DNA of 64,000 nucleotides from Paenibacillus silagei (GCF_017874735.1 NZ_JAGGLV010000033.1:1-64000), one strand, 5' to 3'. Numbered from the stretch's first letter, positions 17,196 to 26,407 are shown. Notes: generated by a model not told the origin, from the sequence alone. Made by a program: numbers and translations.

Positions 17196-17296
17196 TGTCC
17201 GCCTCCATTCTTGTCATCCGCTGCCGGGCTGATCCAGGCAGCTTCCGGCTCTATTGTGCCTATGTCTGAACCGGCAGCCCTCTAACTCCACTCCGC

Positions 17297-18406
17297 TTAT
17301 GCCGGATACAAATCCTGCATCTCCACACAGGCCATCACCAGCGCGCCCACGCCGTGCAGATCATTGCTGACCTTCGGACGGGTTACATAGTTACGGTAAT
17401 CTCCCGCCGAGGTCCCGATGCAGATATCCGGCAGCAGCAGCCGGCCCTGCTCATCCCACTGGAGCACCTGAATTAAGCCTTCGTAGCCTTTACGCGCGGC
17501 TTCCGCCGCTTCATCCGCAATTTCAGCCGGAAGGATACCCAGCTTCACTGCTCTGGCAATCGTGTAGACGAACAGACAAGAGCCGGAGGTCTCCAGCCAA
17601 TTATCAGGTTCATGTCCCTTATCCACCACCTGATACCACAGACCGCTCTGCGGGTCCTGATAACGGATCAACGCCTGTACGAATCCGTTTAGCTCGGCTG
17701 CAAGCTCGGCCCGACCAGGATCAGTCTCCGGCAGTTCATCCATGAACTGTGAGACGGCAAGCCCGTACCAGCCAAGCGAGCGGCTCCAGAATTCTGGCGA
17801 GCAGCCGGTGGCAGGATTCGACCATGGCATGCGGCGGCTCTCATCCCAGGCATGGTAGAGCAGGCCGGTCGCCTCGTCTTTCATATATTTGCGCATTAGG
17901 CGCTCCTGATGAAGGACTTCGGCCCGCAAGGCATCGTCTCTATAAGTATTCGCGTACTTCAGCGAGAACACCCCGGCCATGTACAGCCCGTCCAGCCACA
18001 TCTGGTGCGGATATTTGTCCTTATGCCAGTACCCGCCCTCGGAGGTCCGGTTCAGCGTCAGCAGCAGATGGCGGAGCTTGAACGCAGCCTCCCGGTATTT
18101 CCGCTTACTGGTCCGTTCATACAGTGTGAAGAGCAGCAGCCCCGCCTGCACGGCATCCAGCTCATCCCGGGCAAAGTCGAAATTCCCCTGTTCATCCACC
18201 AGATCATCCACATACTGCTGGATATAATGGATGTAGCGGTCCTCCCGGAGCGTCTTCCACAGCAGCTCCATCCCGCACAGGAATACGCCCTGATGATAAT
18301 GCCAGCGGTGCGCAGGCGGGAGTTCTCCCGCCTGATACGTATCCATTAATGAATCACAGGCCTTTTGCGCCCATTCAATCGGTGTTTGCGGCAGACTGCC
18401 TATCAT
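17297..18406 (-). CDS. GH105 unsaturated rhamnogalacturonyl/glucuronyl hydrolase (YteR-like)
   Basis: 369 residues. The (alpha/alpha)6 barrel motifs of GH105 are visible: HRWHYHQGVFLCGMELLWK, DKYPHQMWLDGLYMAGVF (with the general-acid/base Asp of the WLDGLYM block), and FWSRSLGWYGLAVSQFMD. Such enzymes remove the unsaturated uronic acid left by pectate or rhamnogalacturonan lyases, and lack a signal peptide, as here. GGGGGATTACG precedes the ATG. The genes on either side supply import (permeases) and GH28 cleavage. Confidence 0.93.
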   Translation of the reverse strand: MIGSLPQTPIEWAQKACDSLMDTYQAGELPPAHRWHYHQGVFLCGMELLWKTLREDRYIHYIQQYVDDLVDEQGNFDFARDELDAVQAGLLLFTLYERTSKRKYREAAFKLRHLLLTLNRTSEGGYWHKDKYPHQMWLDGLYMAGVFSLKYANTYRDDALRAEVLHQERLMRKYMKDEATGLLYHAWDESRRMPWSNPATGCSPEFWSRSLGWYGLAVSQFMDELPETDPGRAELAAELNGFVQALIRYQDPQSGLWYQVVDKGHEPDNWLETSGSCLFVYTIARAVKLGILPAEIADEAAEAARKGYEGLIQVLQWDEQGRLLLPDICIGTSAGDYRNYVTRPKVSNDLHGVGALVMACVEMQDLYPA

Positions 18407-18496
18407 CGTAATCCCCCTTCAATTGCTCAGAATATCCGGCGGCCCCTCTATCTCAGCGACCCTCCTTCCATCCTTCCATCCTTCAGCCGTCAGTCA

Positions 18497-19372
18497 TCAG
18501 CCCTTCATCGAGCCCAGCATCGCACCCTTGGCAAAATGCTTCTGCAGGAACGGATACACCATCAGAATCGGCAGCGTAGCGACCACGATAACCGCCATCT
18601 TGATCGTCTGATCCGGCGGCGGAACCGTGCCGTCCAGTGTCGCACTGTGATCCATCCCGCTGGCCAGCACGACAATCTGCCGCAGCAGGACTTGAATCGG
18701 CCATTTGGCGCTGTTATCCAGATAGAGAATGGCGCTCATATAAGTGTTCCAGTACGTCACAGCGTAGAACAGAGAGATCGTGGCAATCGCTGGCAGCGAC
18801 AGCGGCAGCACGATTTTGAACAGAATCCCGAAGTCATTGCAGCCGTCAATCTTGGCCGATTCCTCCAGCCCCTCCGGAATGTTCTGAAAAAAGTTCTTGA
18901 GTATAATCATATTGAACGCACTGATCGCGGAAGGAAGAATCAGCGCCGCATACGAGTCGATCAGCCCCAGCTCCTTCACCACGAGGAACGTAGGAATCAT
19001 CCCCCCGTGGAACAGCATCGTGAACACCACCAGGAAGTTGAACACCCGGCGGCCGTCCAGATCCTTGCGGGAGAGACCGTAGGCCATCAGCGCCGTGATG
19101 AACATACTGAACAGCGTGCCTATCAGCGTGACTCCAATCGATACCCCCAAGGCTCTGAAGATCGTATTCGTGGAGAAAATAAATTTGTACGCCTCTAAGC
19201 TCCATACCTTCGGAATCAACACAAACTTGTTGGCAGCCAGCTCAGCACTGGTTGTGAAGGAGCCTGCTACGACGTGGATGAACGGCAGCACCGTTACCAG
19301 CGCGATAAGGGCAAGCAGTATAAAGTTGACGGCAGAGAATAGTCTGCCGCTGAACGTGCGGTCTTCTACCAT
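18497..19372 (-). CDS. Carbohydrate ABC permease, YtcP/LplC type
   Basis: 291 residues, six transmembrane helices. The ATPase-contact loop is EGLEESAKIDGCNDFGILF, and the C terminus KHFAKGAMLGSMKG is the hallmark of YtcP-type permeases. A strong AGGAGGAATTCAA site precedes the ATG. It pairs with the LplB-type permease directly upstream, 21 bp away. No dedicated ATPase is encoded here, as usual for these importers, which share an MsmX-like ATPase. Confidence 0.93.
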   Translation of the reverse strand: MVEDRTFSGRLFSAVNFILLALIALVTVLPFIHVVAGSFTTSAELAANKFVLIPKVWSLEAYKFIFSTNTIFRALGVSIGVTLIGTLFSMFITALMAYGLSRKDLDGRRVFNFLVVFTMLFHGGMIPTFLVVKELGLIDSYAALILPSAISAFNMIILKNFFQNIPEGLEESAKIDGCNDFGILFKIVLPLSLPAIATISLFYAVTYWNTYMSAILYLDNSAKWPIQVLLRQIVVLASGMDHSATLDGTVPPPDQTIKMAVIVVATLPILMVYPFLQKHFAKGAMLGSMKG

Positions 19373-19393
19373 TTGAATTCCTCCTGCGGCATT

Positions 19394-20362
19394 TTAATAT
19401 ACGCCTTCTTCTCCTATTTTCTTGGATACCTTATTGACGGTCATGACCATGATCAGGCCCACAATCGACTTGAAGAAGCCGATGGCTGTACTGTAGCTGA
19501 ACTGCCCTTGCCGCAGACCGGCGGTGTAGACATACGTATCGATAATTTCCGCAACCTCGCGGTTCATGGAGTTGAGCAGCAGGTAGACATGCTCGAAGCC
19601 CAGGTCGAGAACGGAACCGATTTTCAGAATAAACAGGGTGATAATCACTCCCCGGATGGCCGGAAGCGTAATATGCCAGACCTGTCTGAGCCGTCCGGCT
19701 CCGTCCATGCGCGAAGCTTCATAGAGCCCCGGATCAATAGCAGCAATGGAAGCCAGATAGATAATCGTCCCCCAGCCTGCTTCCCGCCAGATGACCTGAA
19801 GGATATACATCGGCCGGAACCAGCCTGGACTCAGCAGGAAATTGATCTTGGCGAATCCGAAGTAAGCGAGCAGCTCGTTGATAATCCCCCCGTCCATCGT
19901 CACCATGACGAAGGAGATTGAGACGACAATAACCCAAGACATGAAGTGCGGCAGATACACCAGGGTCTGGAAGAATCTTTTGAAGAAGGTGCCTCTGAGT
20001 TCATTAAGCATCAGGGCCAGAATAATCGGAATCGGAAAATAAATCAGAATATTCATCCCGAACAGAATCAGCGTATTGGCTAATATGTTCAAGAAATCAG
20101 GCTCGGTGAACAGCCGGCTGAAATGCTTCATGCCCACCCATTCGCTCCCGGTAATCCCTTGGTAAGGCTTGTAATCCTGGAAGGAAATAATCAGTCCGTA
20201 CATCGGTAAGTATTTGAAGATAATGAAATACAGCACGCCGGGGATGAGCATGACATAGAGCAATTTGTTGCGCCACAGCCGCTTTTTCAGCTCACTGCTG
20301 CTCTTGTATTTCTTCGGCTGCGGTTCGGGAACTACGCGGGGCGGGGCGGTTACTTCCTGCAT
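19394..20362 (-). CDS. Carbohydrate ABC permease, LplB type
   Basis: 322 residues. A cytosolic charged N terminus precedes the first helix, and the family motif YLPHFMSWVIV is followed by the EAA loop PGLYEASRMDGAGRLRQVWH. It forms the heterodimeric channel with the YtcP-type gene downstream. AGGAAGAG lies before the ATG. The gene is separated from the upstream binding-protein gene by about 210 bp with a hairpin, so it is probably expressed at a lower level than that gene. Confidence 0.93.
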   Translation of the reverse strand: MQEVTAPPRVVPEPQPKKYKSSSELKKRLWRNKLLYVMLIPGVLYFIIFKYLPMYGLIISFQDYKPYQGITGSEWVGMKHFSRLFTEPDFLNILANTLILFGMNILIYFPIPIILALMLNELRGTFFKRFFQTLVYLPHFMSWVIVVSISFVMVTMDGGIINELLAYFGFAKINFLLSPGWFRPMYILQVIWREAGWGTIIYLASIAAIDPGLYEASRMDGAGRLRQVWHITLPAIRGVIITLFILKIGSVLDLGFEHVYLLLNSMNREVAEIIDTYVYTAGLRQGQFSYSTAIGFFKSIVGLIMVMTVNKVSKKIGEEGVY

Positions 20363-20504
20363 GATTCTCTTCCTTTCTCTGTAAATTATTCGTTAGTCAA
20401 GTGGAAACAGCTTCGCAGTCCTTTTAAAGGACGGTAATGTTTCAGCGAGAAATAGAAGGATAATCTATAGCGTGAAACATATAAATTCTTATATTTGGAA
20501 AAAA

Positions 20505-20533
20505 GGCTGCCGGAGCGCTAACCCGGGTCAGCC
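20505..20533 (-). terminator. Internal hairpin between binding protein and permease genes
   Basis: GGCTG/CAGCC plus CCGG/CCGG stem with TTTTTTCC on the minus strand, 42 bp after the binding-protein stop. It would act as a partial terminator or mRNA-stabilising stem that lowers permease relative to binding protein. Confidence 0.6.
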
Positions 20534-20574
20534 CTCTTCCTCTTCAGTCCGCTGCTATAGCGGCTATGCTCTGC

Positions 20575-22134
20575 TTATTTTTTGTACGCGGCATTATATT
20601 CTTCGATGATCTTCGCCCCGCCCCGGCTCTTCCAGTTCTCGACTTCCTTCTCGAAGCCGGCTTTATCCAGCTGACCGTACATGTATTTATACGTGGCATC
20701 CGCAATAATCTGCTGAAGCTCAACGCCCTTGGACGTATAGGTAGCCGAGTCGAGCGCAGCCGTAGGATCTGCGACCCCGTATTTCACATTCTCCAGCACC
20801 AGCTCCTCCGCATGAATCCGGCCCGGCAGCACGTTCAGACTCTGATACATGCCGTTCGTTTCGTATTCGCCGATAACGCTGTCCTTGAAGCCTTTGACTT
20901 CGCGTTCAATGAGCTCTTTATTGTCGGTCGCTTTGGCTTTGCCGTCCACCACAGTATAGTGTGTGCCTTCAATGCCCCAGTACATCAGGTTCGATACTTC
21001 AGGAGTCATCATGTAGTCGAAGAACTTCAGAATCTTCTTCAGCTCCGCTTCATCCTTCACCGCCGATTTCGGGAACAGCACTACGTTGTTATAGCCGGGA
21101 ATCATCCACTGGGCGAACTTGCCGTCAGGTCCAGCCACCATACTATGCGTATCCAGCACGGCATCCGGCACGTTCTTGATCAGGTCCTTGTTCAGGGAAT
21201 CGATATCCTGCATCGAGCCGCCGATATACAGCCCGGCCTTGCCGCTGGTGAACATATTGACCGCATCCGTCTTGCTGGTTGCTGCGAAGTCCTGGTTCAT
21301 GTAACCGCCTTCACGCAGCTTTTTGAAGAAATCCATGGTATCGATATATTGCGGAAAAGTGAACTCTGGCGCAAGCTGCCCGTCCTTCTCCGCCCAGTTG
21401 TTCGGGGTGCCGAACCAGGAGGAGACGGTTTTAAACGCACCATACACCAGCTCATTGCGGTCCACCACGCCGATGGTATCCTTTTTCCCGTTGCCGTCCG
21501 GGTCCTGCTCGGTAAAAGCCTTAGCCATCGCGAACAATTCCTCCGTGTTGGCCGGTGCTTTCAGTCCCAGCTTATCCGCCCAATCCTTGCGGTAGATGAT
21601 GCCCTGGCGGGCCAGCGGACGGCCGATATACAGGGTATACAACTTACCGTCGACCTTGGTGTTATTCAGGATCTCCGGCTTCAGCTTATTCAGGTTCGGG
21701 AATTCGCTGAGCAGCGGCCCGATCTCCCAGAACTGCCCGTCCTTGATCGCTTCCTTCATCTGCAGGAAGGTCGTCTGGTTCTTCAGGTACGTCACCTGCG
21801 GCAGGGAGCCGGTGGCGAACGAGGAGTTCAGCTTCTCCTCATACGTATCGGCTGGGAAGAACTGGTAGGTCAGCTTCGTATTCGTCAATTTCTCCACTTC
21901 ATTCTTGATCGTATCCGGTGGAGTATCTGTCGTATTCAGCGGCAGCATAATCTTGATCTCTGTTGGCTTCTCCGGCTCTGCGGCCGGGTCCGTGGTTGCG
22001 GTTGTGTTGGTCCCGGTGCTGGCGCCCGGGTCTTTCGTGGCTGCCGCCTCTTTGTTGTTGTTACCGCCGCAAGCGGACAACATGCTGAGTGTCAGCAGCG
22101 AGCTTAGGAGCAGGGTGAAGGATTTTTTCGTCAT
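20575..22134 (-). CDS. Extracellular solute-binding lipoprotein of the rhamnogalacturonan importer
   Basis: 519 residues. Signal peptide with lipobox LSMLSACGG, then a Thr/Ala-rich tether and a two-lobed family-1-type binding protein. It contains the DPDGNGKKDT calcium-loop-like segment and FGTPNNW, both shared with the orphan homologue at 36756-38285. First gene of the operon with two permeases, GH105 and GH28, so it probably binds unsaturated pectin or rhamnogalacturonan oligomers. An inverted repeat CTTGTA-TTGGT-TACAAG (22156-22172) in the leader may be an operator. Confidence 0.92.
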   Translation of the reverse strand: MTKKSFTLLLSSLLTLSMLSACGGNNNKEAAATKDPGASTGTNTTATTDPAAEPEKPTEIKIMLPLNTTDTPPDTIKNEVEKLTNTKLTYQFFPADTYEEKLNSSFATGSLPQVTYLKNQTTFLQMKEAIKDGQFWEIGPLLSEFPNLNKLKPEILNNTKVDGKLYTLYIGRPLARQGIIYRKDWADKLGLKAPANTEELFAMAKAFTEQDPDGNGKKDTIGVVDRNELVYGAFKTVSSWFGTPNNWAEKDGQLAPEFTFPQYIDTMDFFKKLREGGYMNQDFAATSKTDAVNMFTSGKAGLYIGGSMQDIDSLNKDLIKNVPDAVLDTHSMVAGPDGKFAQWMIPGYNNVVLFPKSAVKDEAELKKILKFFDYMMTPEVSNLMYWGIEGTHYTVVDGKAKATDNKELIEREVKGFKDSVIGEYETNGMYQSLNVLPGRIHAEELVLENVKYGVADPTAALDSATYTSKGVELQQIIADATYKYMYGQLDKAGFEKEVENWKSRGGAKIIEEYNAAYKK

Positions 22135-22434
22135 TCCTCTTTGACCTCCGTTTAACTTGTATTGGTTACAAGCCTCACATTACGCTCTGCGCTGGATTAC
22201 GAAAACAATCATTTGCTCATAAAGGTGCACAGCGGCGGGAGGTGTGGGTTAATGATTATCGTGTGATGGGGGGATAGGCATTGAAAGCTAAGTGTGTTGG
22301 AGCGATGGTCGAGCAGCGGCGGGCGGTATTGAGGTGCAGCTGCGAGGGGCGGGACTGCGGTGGCAGGGCACGAAGCGGCGGCGGGCGGGACTGCGCTGGC
22401 AGGGCGGGTGCGGCGGTGGGCGGGACTGCGTGAG
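22135..22434. other. Upstream region of the pectin operon
   Basis: No gene. CTTGTA/TACAAG inverted arms at 22156-22172 lie close to the start of the binding-protein gene. Between 22349 and 22430 a very GC-rich stretch repeats GCGGGACTGCG three times (22349, 22385, 22420; period 35-36 bp). Confidence 0.45.
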
Positions 22435-22550
22435 CTTTGGACTTCCGGCCGCTGTTAGGTTTGGATTTCCTGATTCGGACCGCTAGTTGCGGTAGAAATC
22501 CAAACCTAAAGGCGGACGCTACCGCTCCTACAGTTCCAAACCTCCCTCCG
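22435..22550 (+). repeat. Structured interspersed element, copy 1
   Basis: About 115 bp, beginning CTTTGGACTTCCGGCCGC and ending with GCTACCGCTCCTACAGTTCC and beyond. A 13 bp perfect stem AGGTTTGGATTTC/GAAATCCAAACCT encloses an inner hairpin ACCGC-TAGTT-GCGGT. A second copy in opposite orientation lies at 53321-53435, where the outer stem sequence differs but still pairs. Confidence 0.85.
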
Positions 22551-22577
22551 TCCCTTTCTGCCGCTCCAGTTAGGGGG

Positions 22578-22641
22578 CTTTCAAGGCCTATCCTTGAAAG
22601 GGGAGCAATGGGAATAGCCCCGCCGCTTCGCGCGGCGGGGC
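22578..22641. terminator. Two adjacent hairpins
   Basis: CTTTCAAGG/CCTTGAAAG (22578-22600) and a GC-rich stem GCCCCGCCGC/GCGGCGGGGC with a five-base loop (22617-22641). Neither ends in a long T run; they could stop transcription of the minus-strand gene at 22978, though they are distant from it. Confidence 0.35.
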
Positions 22642-22792
22642 CTTAAAGTATGCTGTGTAGCGGGCGAGGAAGAAAAGGATAGAGTGAAGGTGCTGAAGAG
22701 GCCGAGATTGGGTCAACTTTTGCTACCTTAGGTGGGCTGAATAGGATTAATGGATGAACAGTCTCGCTATTACTCGAAAATCCTGCACAAAT

Positions 22793-22956
22793 TGCAACAT
22801 TCCTCTCATAAAACTAACCATAATCAAAAAATGTTGCAGGAAAAGCAGCATTCTTTCTCTTATAAGCTGCTCAAAGAAAGAATTCCTGCATTTCGTGCAA
22901 CATTCCTTTGTAATGCCCTGGTATGGGCAATTCAGAGATGCATTATCTGCAACATT
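22793..22956. repeat. Cluster of four TGCAACATT motifs
   Basis: TGCAACATT occurs at 22793, 22896 and 22948, and inverted at 22830-22838. The first and third sit in the longer frame TCCTGCA-N-TTGCAACATTCCT. The first and second copies are inverted and can pair. TTCTTTC/GAAAGAA arms lie between them. No protein is encoded. Confidence 0.6.
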
Positions 22957-22977
22957 TTAAGCGCATCTTCGTGAGAA

Positions 22978-23238
22978 CTATTTTCCTCTTGCAGCATTCT
23001 TTATATAACTCTTCGCTTCAGCCAGGGTTAACTGTGTAGACGTAATGGATACCTTTAATTCTTCTTGAGTTGTTTCATTGTATAGTGATTTCTCACCCAA
23101 TGAATCAAGATTTCCAATTAATTTGTTTAATAAGGAAGGGAGTTTACTTTCAACCTTAATGATAGAGAAATAATTGTCTTCAGTCTGTACAGAAAAAAAA
23201 CCTAACCGTCTATACTCCACATAGACTTGACCTCTCAT
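22978..23238 (-). CDS. Hypothetical small protein (86 residues)
   Basis: Not recognised. A strong AAAGGAGTGGG site precedes the ATG, so it is probably translated. The protein is soluble, mixed alpha/beta by inspection, with no signal peptide or Cys-rich motif (opening MRGQVYVEYRRLGFFSVQ). It lies at the edge of the AT-richer island, next to repeat clusters, and is divergent from a ribbon-helix-helix gene. Confidence 0.55.
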   Translation of the reverse strand: MRGQVYVEYRRLGFFSVQTEDNYFSIIKVESKLPSLLNKLIGNLDSLGEKSLYNETTQEELKVSITSTQLTLAEAKSYIKNAARGK

Positions 23239-23403
23239 TAACCCACTCCTTTCCCCTTACCATTTGCTTATCTTGTTCTGTATTTTCATCAGCGTTAGAT
23301 TCATTTTCGGGATGAAAAGATAGATATATCACGAACGACCTCATTGACTTTTCGTGGACACAAAAATATACTTATTATGGACACAAAAAGTGAGGTGAAG
23401 TCG

Positions 23404-23583
23404 ATGTCGTCCAAAAAGATGGGGCGTCCACCATCTGACAATCCCAAAAGCGAATTGATTCGGGTACGTGTAGATCAAGAAATTCTGAGCAAGCTTGATG
23501 CCTGCACCGAGAAGCTCCAAACGACCCGTTCCGATGTGATCCGCAAGGGAATTGAAAAGGTGTTTGACGAGCTCCAAAAATAA
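23404..23583 (+). CDS. Ribbon-helix-helix (CopG-like) DNA-binding protein
   Basis: 59 residues. A basic arm GRPPSDNPKS leads into a beta strand (ELIRVRVDQEI) and two helices (LSKLDACTEKLQ, RSDVIRKGIEKVF), the standard ribbon-helix-helix layout. GAGGTGAAG precedes the ATG at 23404; the open frame from 23344 has no such site. Such proteins autoregulate small operons or act in mobile DNA; no toxin partner is adjacent. The next gene downstream encodes a DUF6809-like protein. Confidence 0.75.
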   Translation: MSSKKMGRPPSDNPKSELIRVRVDQEILSKLDACTEKLQTTRSDVIRKGIEKVFDELQK

Positions 23584-23723
23584 AGAAGGAAGCAGCGTTA
23601 GTCCCTAGAAGAACACCGCTACTTCCTATCCCGCAACTGCTTGGATAAGCAGACTGCATAAATATCCTACCATGTGCAGGAATCTCATTCAAGCGGTGCG
23701 ATGAACATAATGGGAGGACAAAC

Positions 23724-23996
23724 ATGAGAACAATTTTGGAAGCCTTGTATCATGGGCAGCTTCAACCCAATATGACTATTGTGCCGTCACATCCAGAATA
23801 TCTTTCCGCATGCAAACAGGTAACAGCAGAGACACAGCAATGGCGCGAACGGTTGGGCGAGGAAGTGTTTAGAGCGCTGGAGGAATATTTGGATTTGTAC
23901 GATAGCGTGAACAGCATGTATGTGGAAGCTGCCTTTCATCATGGGTTCAAGTTGGGGGCAAACCTACTGATTGAAACGATGAGTCCTCGGCAGTAA
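23724..23996 (+). CDS. DUF6809-like small protein
   Basis: 90 residues beginning MRTILEALYHGQLQPN and ending with the helical FHHGFKLGANLLIETM, a pattern I associate with DUF6809 proteins in Firmicute mobile regions. No function is known. A GGGAGG site lies before the ATG. Same strand as the ribbon-helix-helix gene 140 bp upstream. A hairpin AGCCCC-ACCGC/GCGG-CGGGGCT with TTTT follows at 24047-24078. Confidence 0.6.
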   Translation: MRTILEALYHGQLQPNMTIVPSHPEYLSACKQVTAETQQWRERLGEEVFRALEEYLDLYDSVNSMYVEAAFHHGFKLGANLLIETMSPRQ

Positions 23997-24046
23997 GCCT
24001 TAGAGGATTTATCGTCTGTATTGCGCGCGGATTAGTCCCATATCTA

Positions 24047-24078
24047 AGCCCCACCGCTGAAGCGGCGGGGCTGCTTTT
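24047..24078 (+). terminator. Terminator after the DUF6809-like gene
   Basis: GC-rich stem with a TGAA loop followed by GCTTTT. Confidence 0.8.
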
Positions 24079-24251
24079 GCATCAACAGCTCCATTCTGGA
24101 GATGCCGATACTTCTGCAAATCGTTCAGGTGTGTGCTTGAAGTCTACTGGGAGTGGGCAGCGACGGTGATTGGATGATTGAATGAAGCTCAGCGGGTACA
24201 GGGGGCAATAGGTTCTATGGAGGATTGTAGGAGAAATAGCTTGTTCAACTG

Positions 24252-25571
24252 TTAACCTGTACTGCTTGCAGAATGCTTAAATATGTTGGTGAAAACGCCC
24301 AGAATCTTATGCTTCTCATCATTGATCAACTGATACTGTTGAACCGACTTCGTTAGAAATTCTAGGCCGCTGTCATATTCACCTCTGTCTAATAAGTACT
24401 TAGCCAACTCCAATAGTAAATTAGCATGACGGTCTAGAACTAACTTGCGCGAATATCTTATTTGGACCAGATCAATAACACTCTTCTCTAGGTCCTGCTT
24501 AAATTGTTGTAAGGTATCATCGATATTAAAGTTGTATTTATTAGCAGCCTTAAGCATATACAAAAGCCCAGTAATTCTCTCCTCTTGATGTGCGTTAAGG
24601 TAGGCAGAATATTGATCAATTACAGTTGAATCTCCACCTAGCAGCTTTGTCAAAATAATATTAGCTTTGGACCACTCCATGAACAGACTCTCCCAACGCT
24701 CGACTTCATCCCCTTGCTCTCTTACCCAGCTCAAATCAGCATAACTCTTTATATAACCCAAAGCCCCCTCATAATCACCCAGCTCATCGCAGACATTTCC
24801 ACGCAGCAAATGACTGTACGCAATGTAAAAGAACAGCGGTCTGCCGGGAAGCTTGACTGGCTCGGATGCTCTGCGTTCGTCCCGGACCTTCAGGTCATAT
24901 TGAATTCTAGCCTTATGGCCCATCTTGGCAGCGTATTCCTCAACCTTGTCCCAGCGCTGTAAGGAGCGGTATGTATTGGCAAGTTCTTTGAGTGCATCGA
25001 GTTGATCGACTTCATCGAGCCGTTCCACAAAAGTCTCAAACCGATTCGCTGCCCACAGGTTCCGGTTCTGATCATCACTGAGCGAAATGGTAAACAACCT
25101 GAACTGGCATAGCGCCAGCCGTTCCGAATGTTGGTAGCGTTCGGCTTCGGCGACAATCTCATAGATTGCAGCAGCAGCTTCCTTTTTCCCGGCTATGAAG
25201 AGTTCTTCTGCACTATCAAACAACAAGGGAGCGTACATCAGATTGGACAGAATATGGCGGGCCATTCGCTCAATACTCTCCAGCATGTTCAGTTCGGCAC
25301 AGCGAAGCAGCAGCGGTCCAATCCTCCGCCAGTCGGAAGAGCCGCCGATAATATAGTCATTGATGTACAAGTCGTAAAAATATCCTTCTTACCGTCCCAT
25401 GGCCTGAGTAATCCGATCCAGCTGCTGCATCGCAATAGGCCGGTGCCCGCGAAGAATATTGCTGAGTGTCCCCGAATGAAGCTGAGAACGCTTAGCGAAT
25501 TGGGTAACTGTCAAGTCCTTCTGCCGCAAATATTCCTCTAGTTCCGATAATATCGTAGTCGTTGCCTGCAA
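24252..25571 (-). pseudogene. XRE-TPR regulator split by an in-frame TAA stop
   Basis: The first part (25389-25571, 60 residues) is an XRE helix-turn-helix: VTQFAKRSQLHSGTLSNILRG. It ends ...TQAMGR then TAA at 25389-25391. The same frame continues at once with EGYFYDLYINDY and about 370 residues of TPR-like helical repeats (KELANTYRSLQRWDKVEEYA, AKYLLDRGEYDSGLEFL). Only one codon breaks an otherwise continuous reading frame, so this is a recent nonsense change, a sequencing error, or a readthrough case. A TTG at 25370 with AAGAAGGA upstream might restart the TPR part alone. Confidence 0.75.
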
Positions 25572-25767
25572 GTCCTAACCACCTTTCCTCTTCAATTTGT
25601 GATTTATAGAATAATATCCCTTTTATATTACACAAAATATATCAATGCCCGATACGTTAATCAAGTACTATTTTATGTATTTTTCCTAAAATTTAAAATT
25701 TTGGCATTACGATTGCCATTGTGAGCATCCTGGTCATACAACATAGCGTAATGCATAGTTCGGGTGC

Positions 25768-25795
25768 AAAAAAGACCCCGAGAATTCACTCAAGG
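25768..25795 (-). terminator. Terminator of the 185-residue gene
   Basis: AGACC-GAG stem against CTC-GGTCT with TTTTTTGC on the minus strand, immediately after the stop. Confidence 0.65.
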
Positions 25796-25796
25796 T

Positions 25797-26354
25797 CTAA
25801 GAAATTTCACTATCTATAACATTAACAATCGTTTCTTTCAGTATAGGTACAGTCCAATCTTTCACTACTAAAAGCTTAATAAGGACTTGTATAGCCTTCC
25901 TAAAACTAACTGAACTTGAAGCTACAGATCCATGAGCTCCTAGATGAATATGTATCTTACCCGATGGTATTTCGATAATCGATTCTTCAGAAAGAACCCT
26001 TATTTCATCTAAGATAGCATCCGTATATTCCTCGGGTATCCCCAGTCTTACCTCTTCGGGCTGCATGGCAATTACTTCGTAAACAATCTCACCTTTTTCA
26101 TAACCTATCTCTACTTCCACCTCTAATTTATCTTGAACAGATGGATCATAGGAGAGACCAATAAAGGCATAATTACTAACCATACGGGCTGCAATTATTA
26201 GTTCAACAGTTATTGAACATGGTGCTATACTTGGAATGTTTGAAGAAAAGACGTTCGTCTTCTTTCCTCTTGAAGGATACGGGATAAGCGGAAACTCATT
26301 CACCCAAACTCTTCCTCTTCTATATTTCCCCAAATCATCAAAATTAGCATGCAT
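25797..26354 (-). CDS. Hypothetical protein of 185 residues
   Basis: Not recognised. A good GGGAGGTG site precedes the ATG, followed by its own terminator, so it is probably a real single gene. Soluble, beta-rich by inspection, with a small-residue stretch HLGAHGSVASSSVSF. It lies in the low-GC island with a GNAT and a nucleotidyltransferase gene on the same strand. An immunity or effector role is possible in this context but nothing in the sequence shows it. Confidence 0.6.
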   Translation of the reverse strand: MHANFDDLGKYRRGRVWVNEFPLIPYPSRGKKTNVFSSNIPSIAPCSITVELIIAARMVSNYAFIGLSYDPSVQDKLEVEVEIGYEKGEIVYEVIAMQPEEVRLGIPEEYTDAILDEIRVLSEESIIEIPSGKIHIHLGAHGSVASSSVSFRKAIQVLIKLLVVKDWTVPILKETIVNVIDSEIS

Positions 26355-26407
26355 GATTTATTCACCTCCCAGAGTTCCTCTGTTAAAGAGACATTGCTCT
26401 TAAAACC

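Noticed and set aside
22437..22646. Frame starting MDFRPLL, and the one at 53122-53433 on the minus strand starting with the same residues
   Set aside because: Both arise from the structured repeat; neither has a ribosome site and the similarity stops at the repeat edge.
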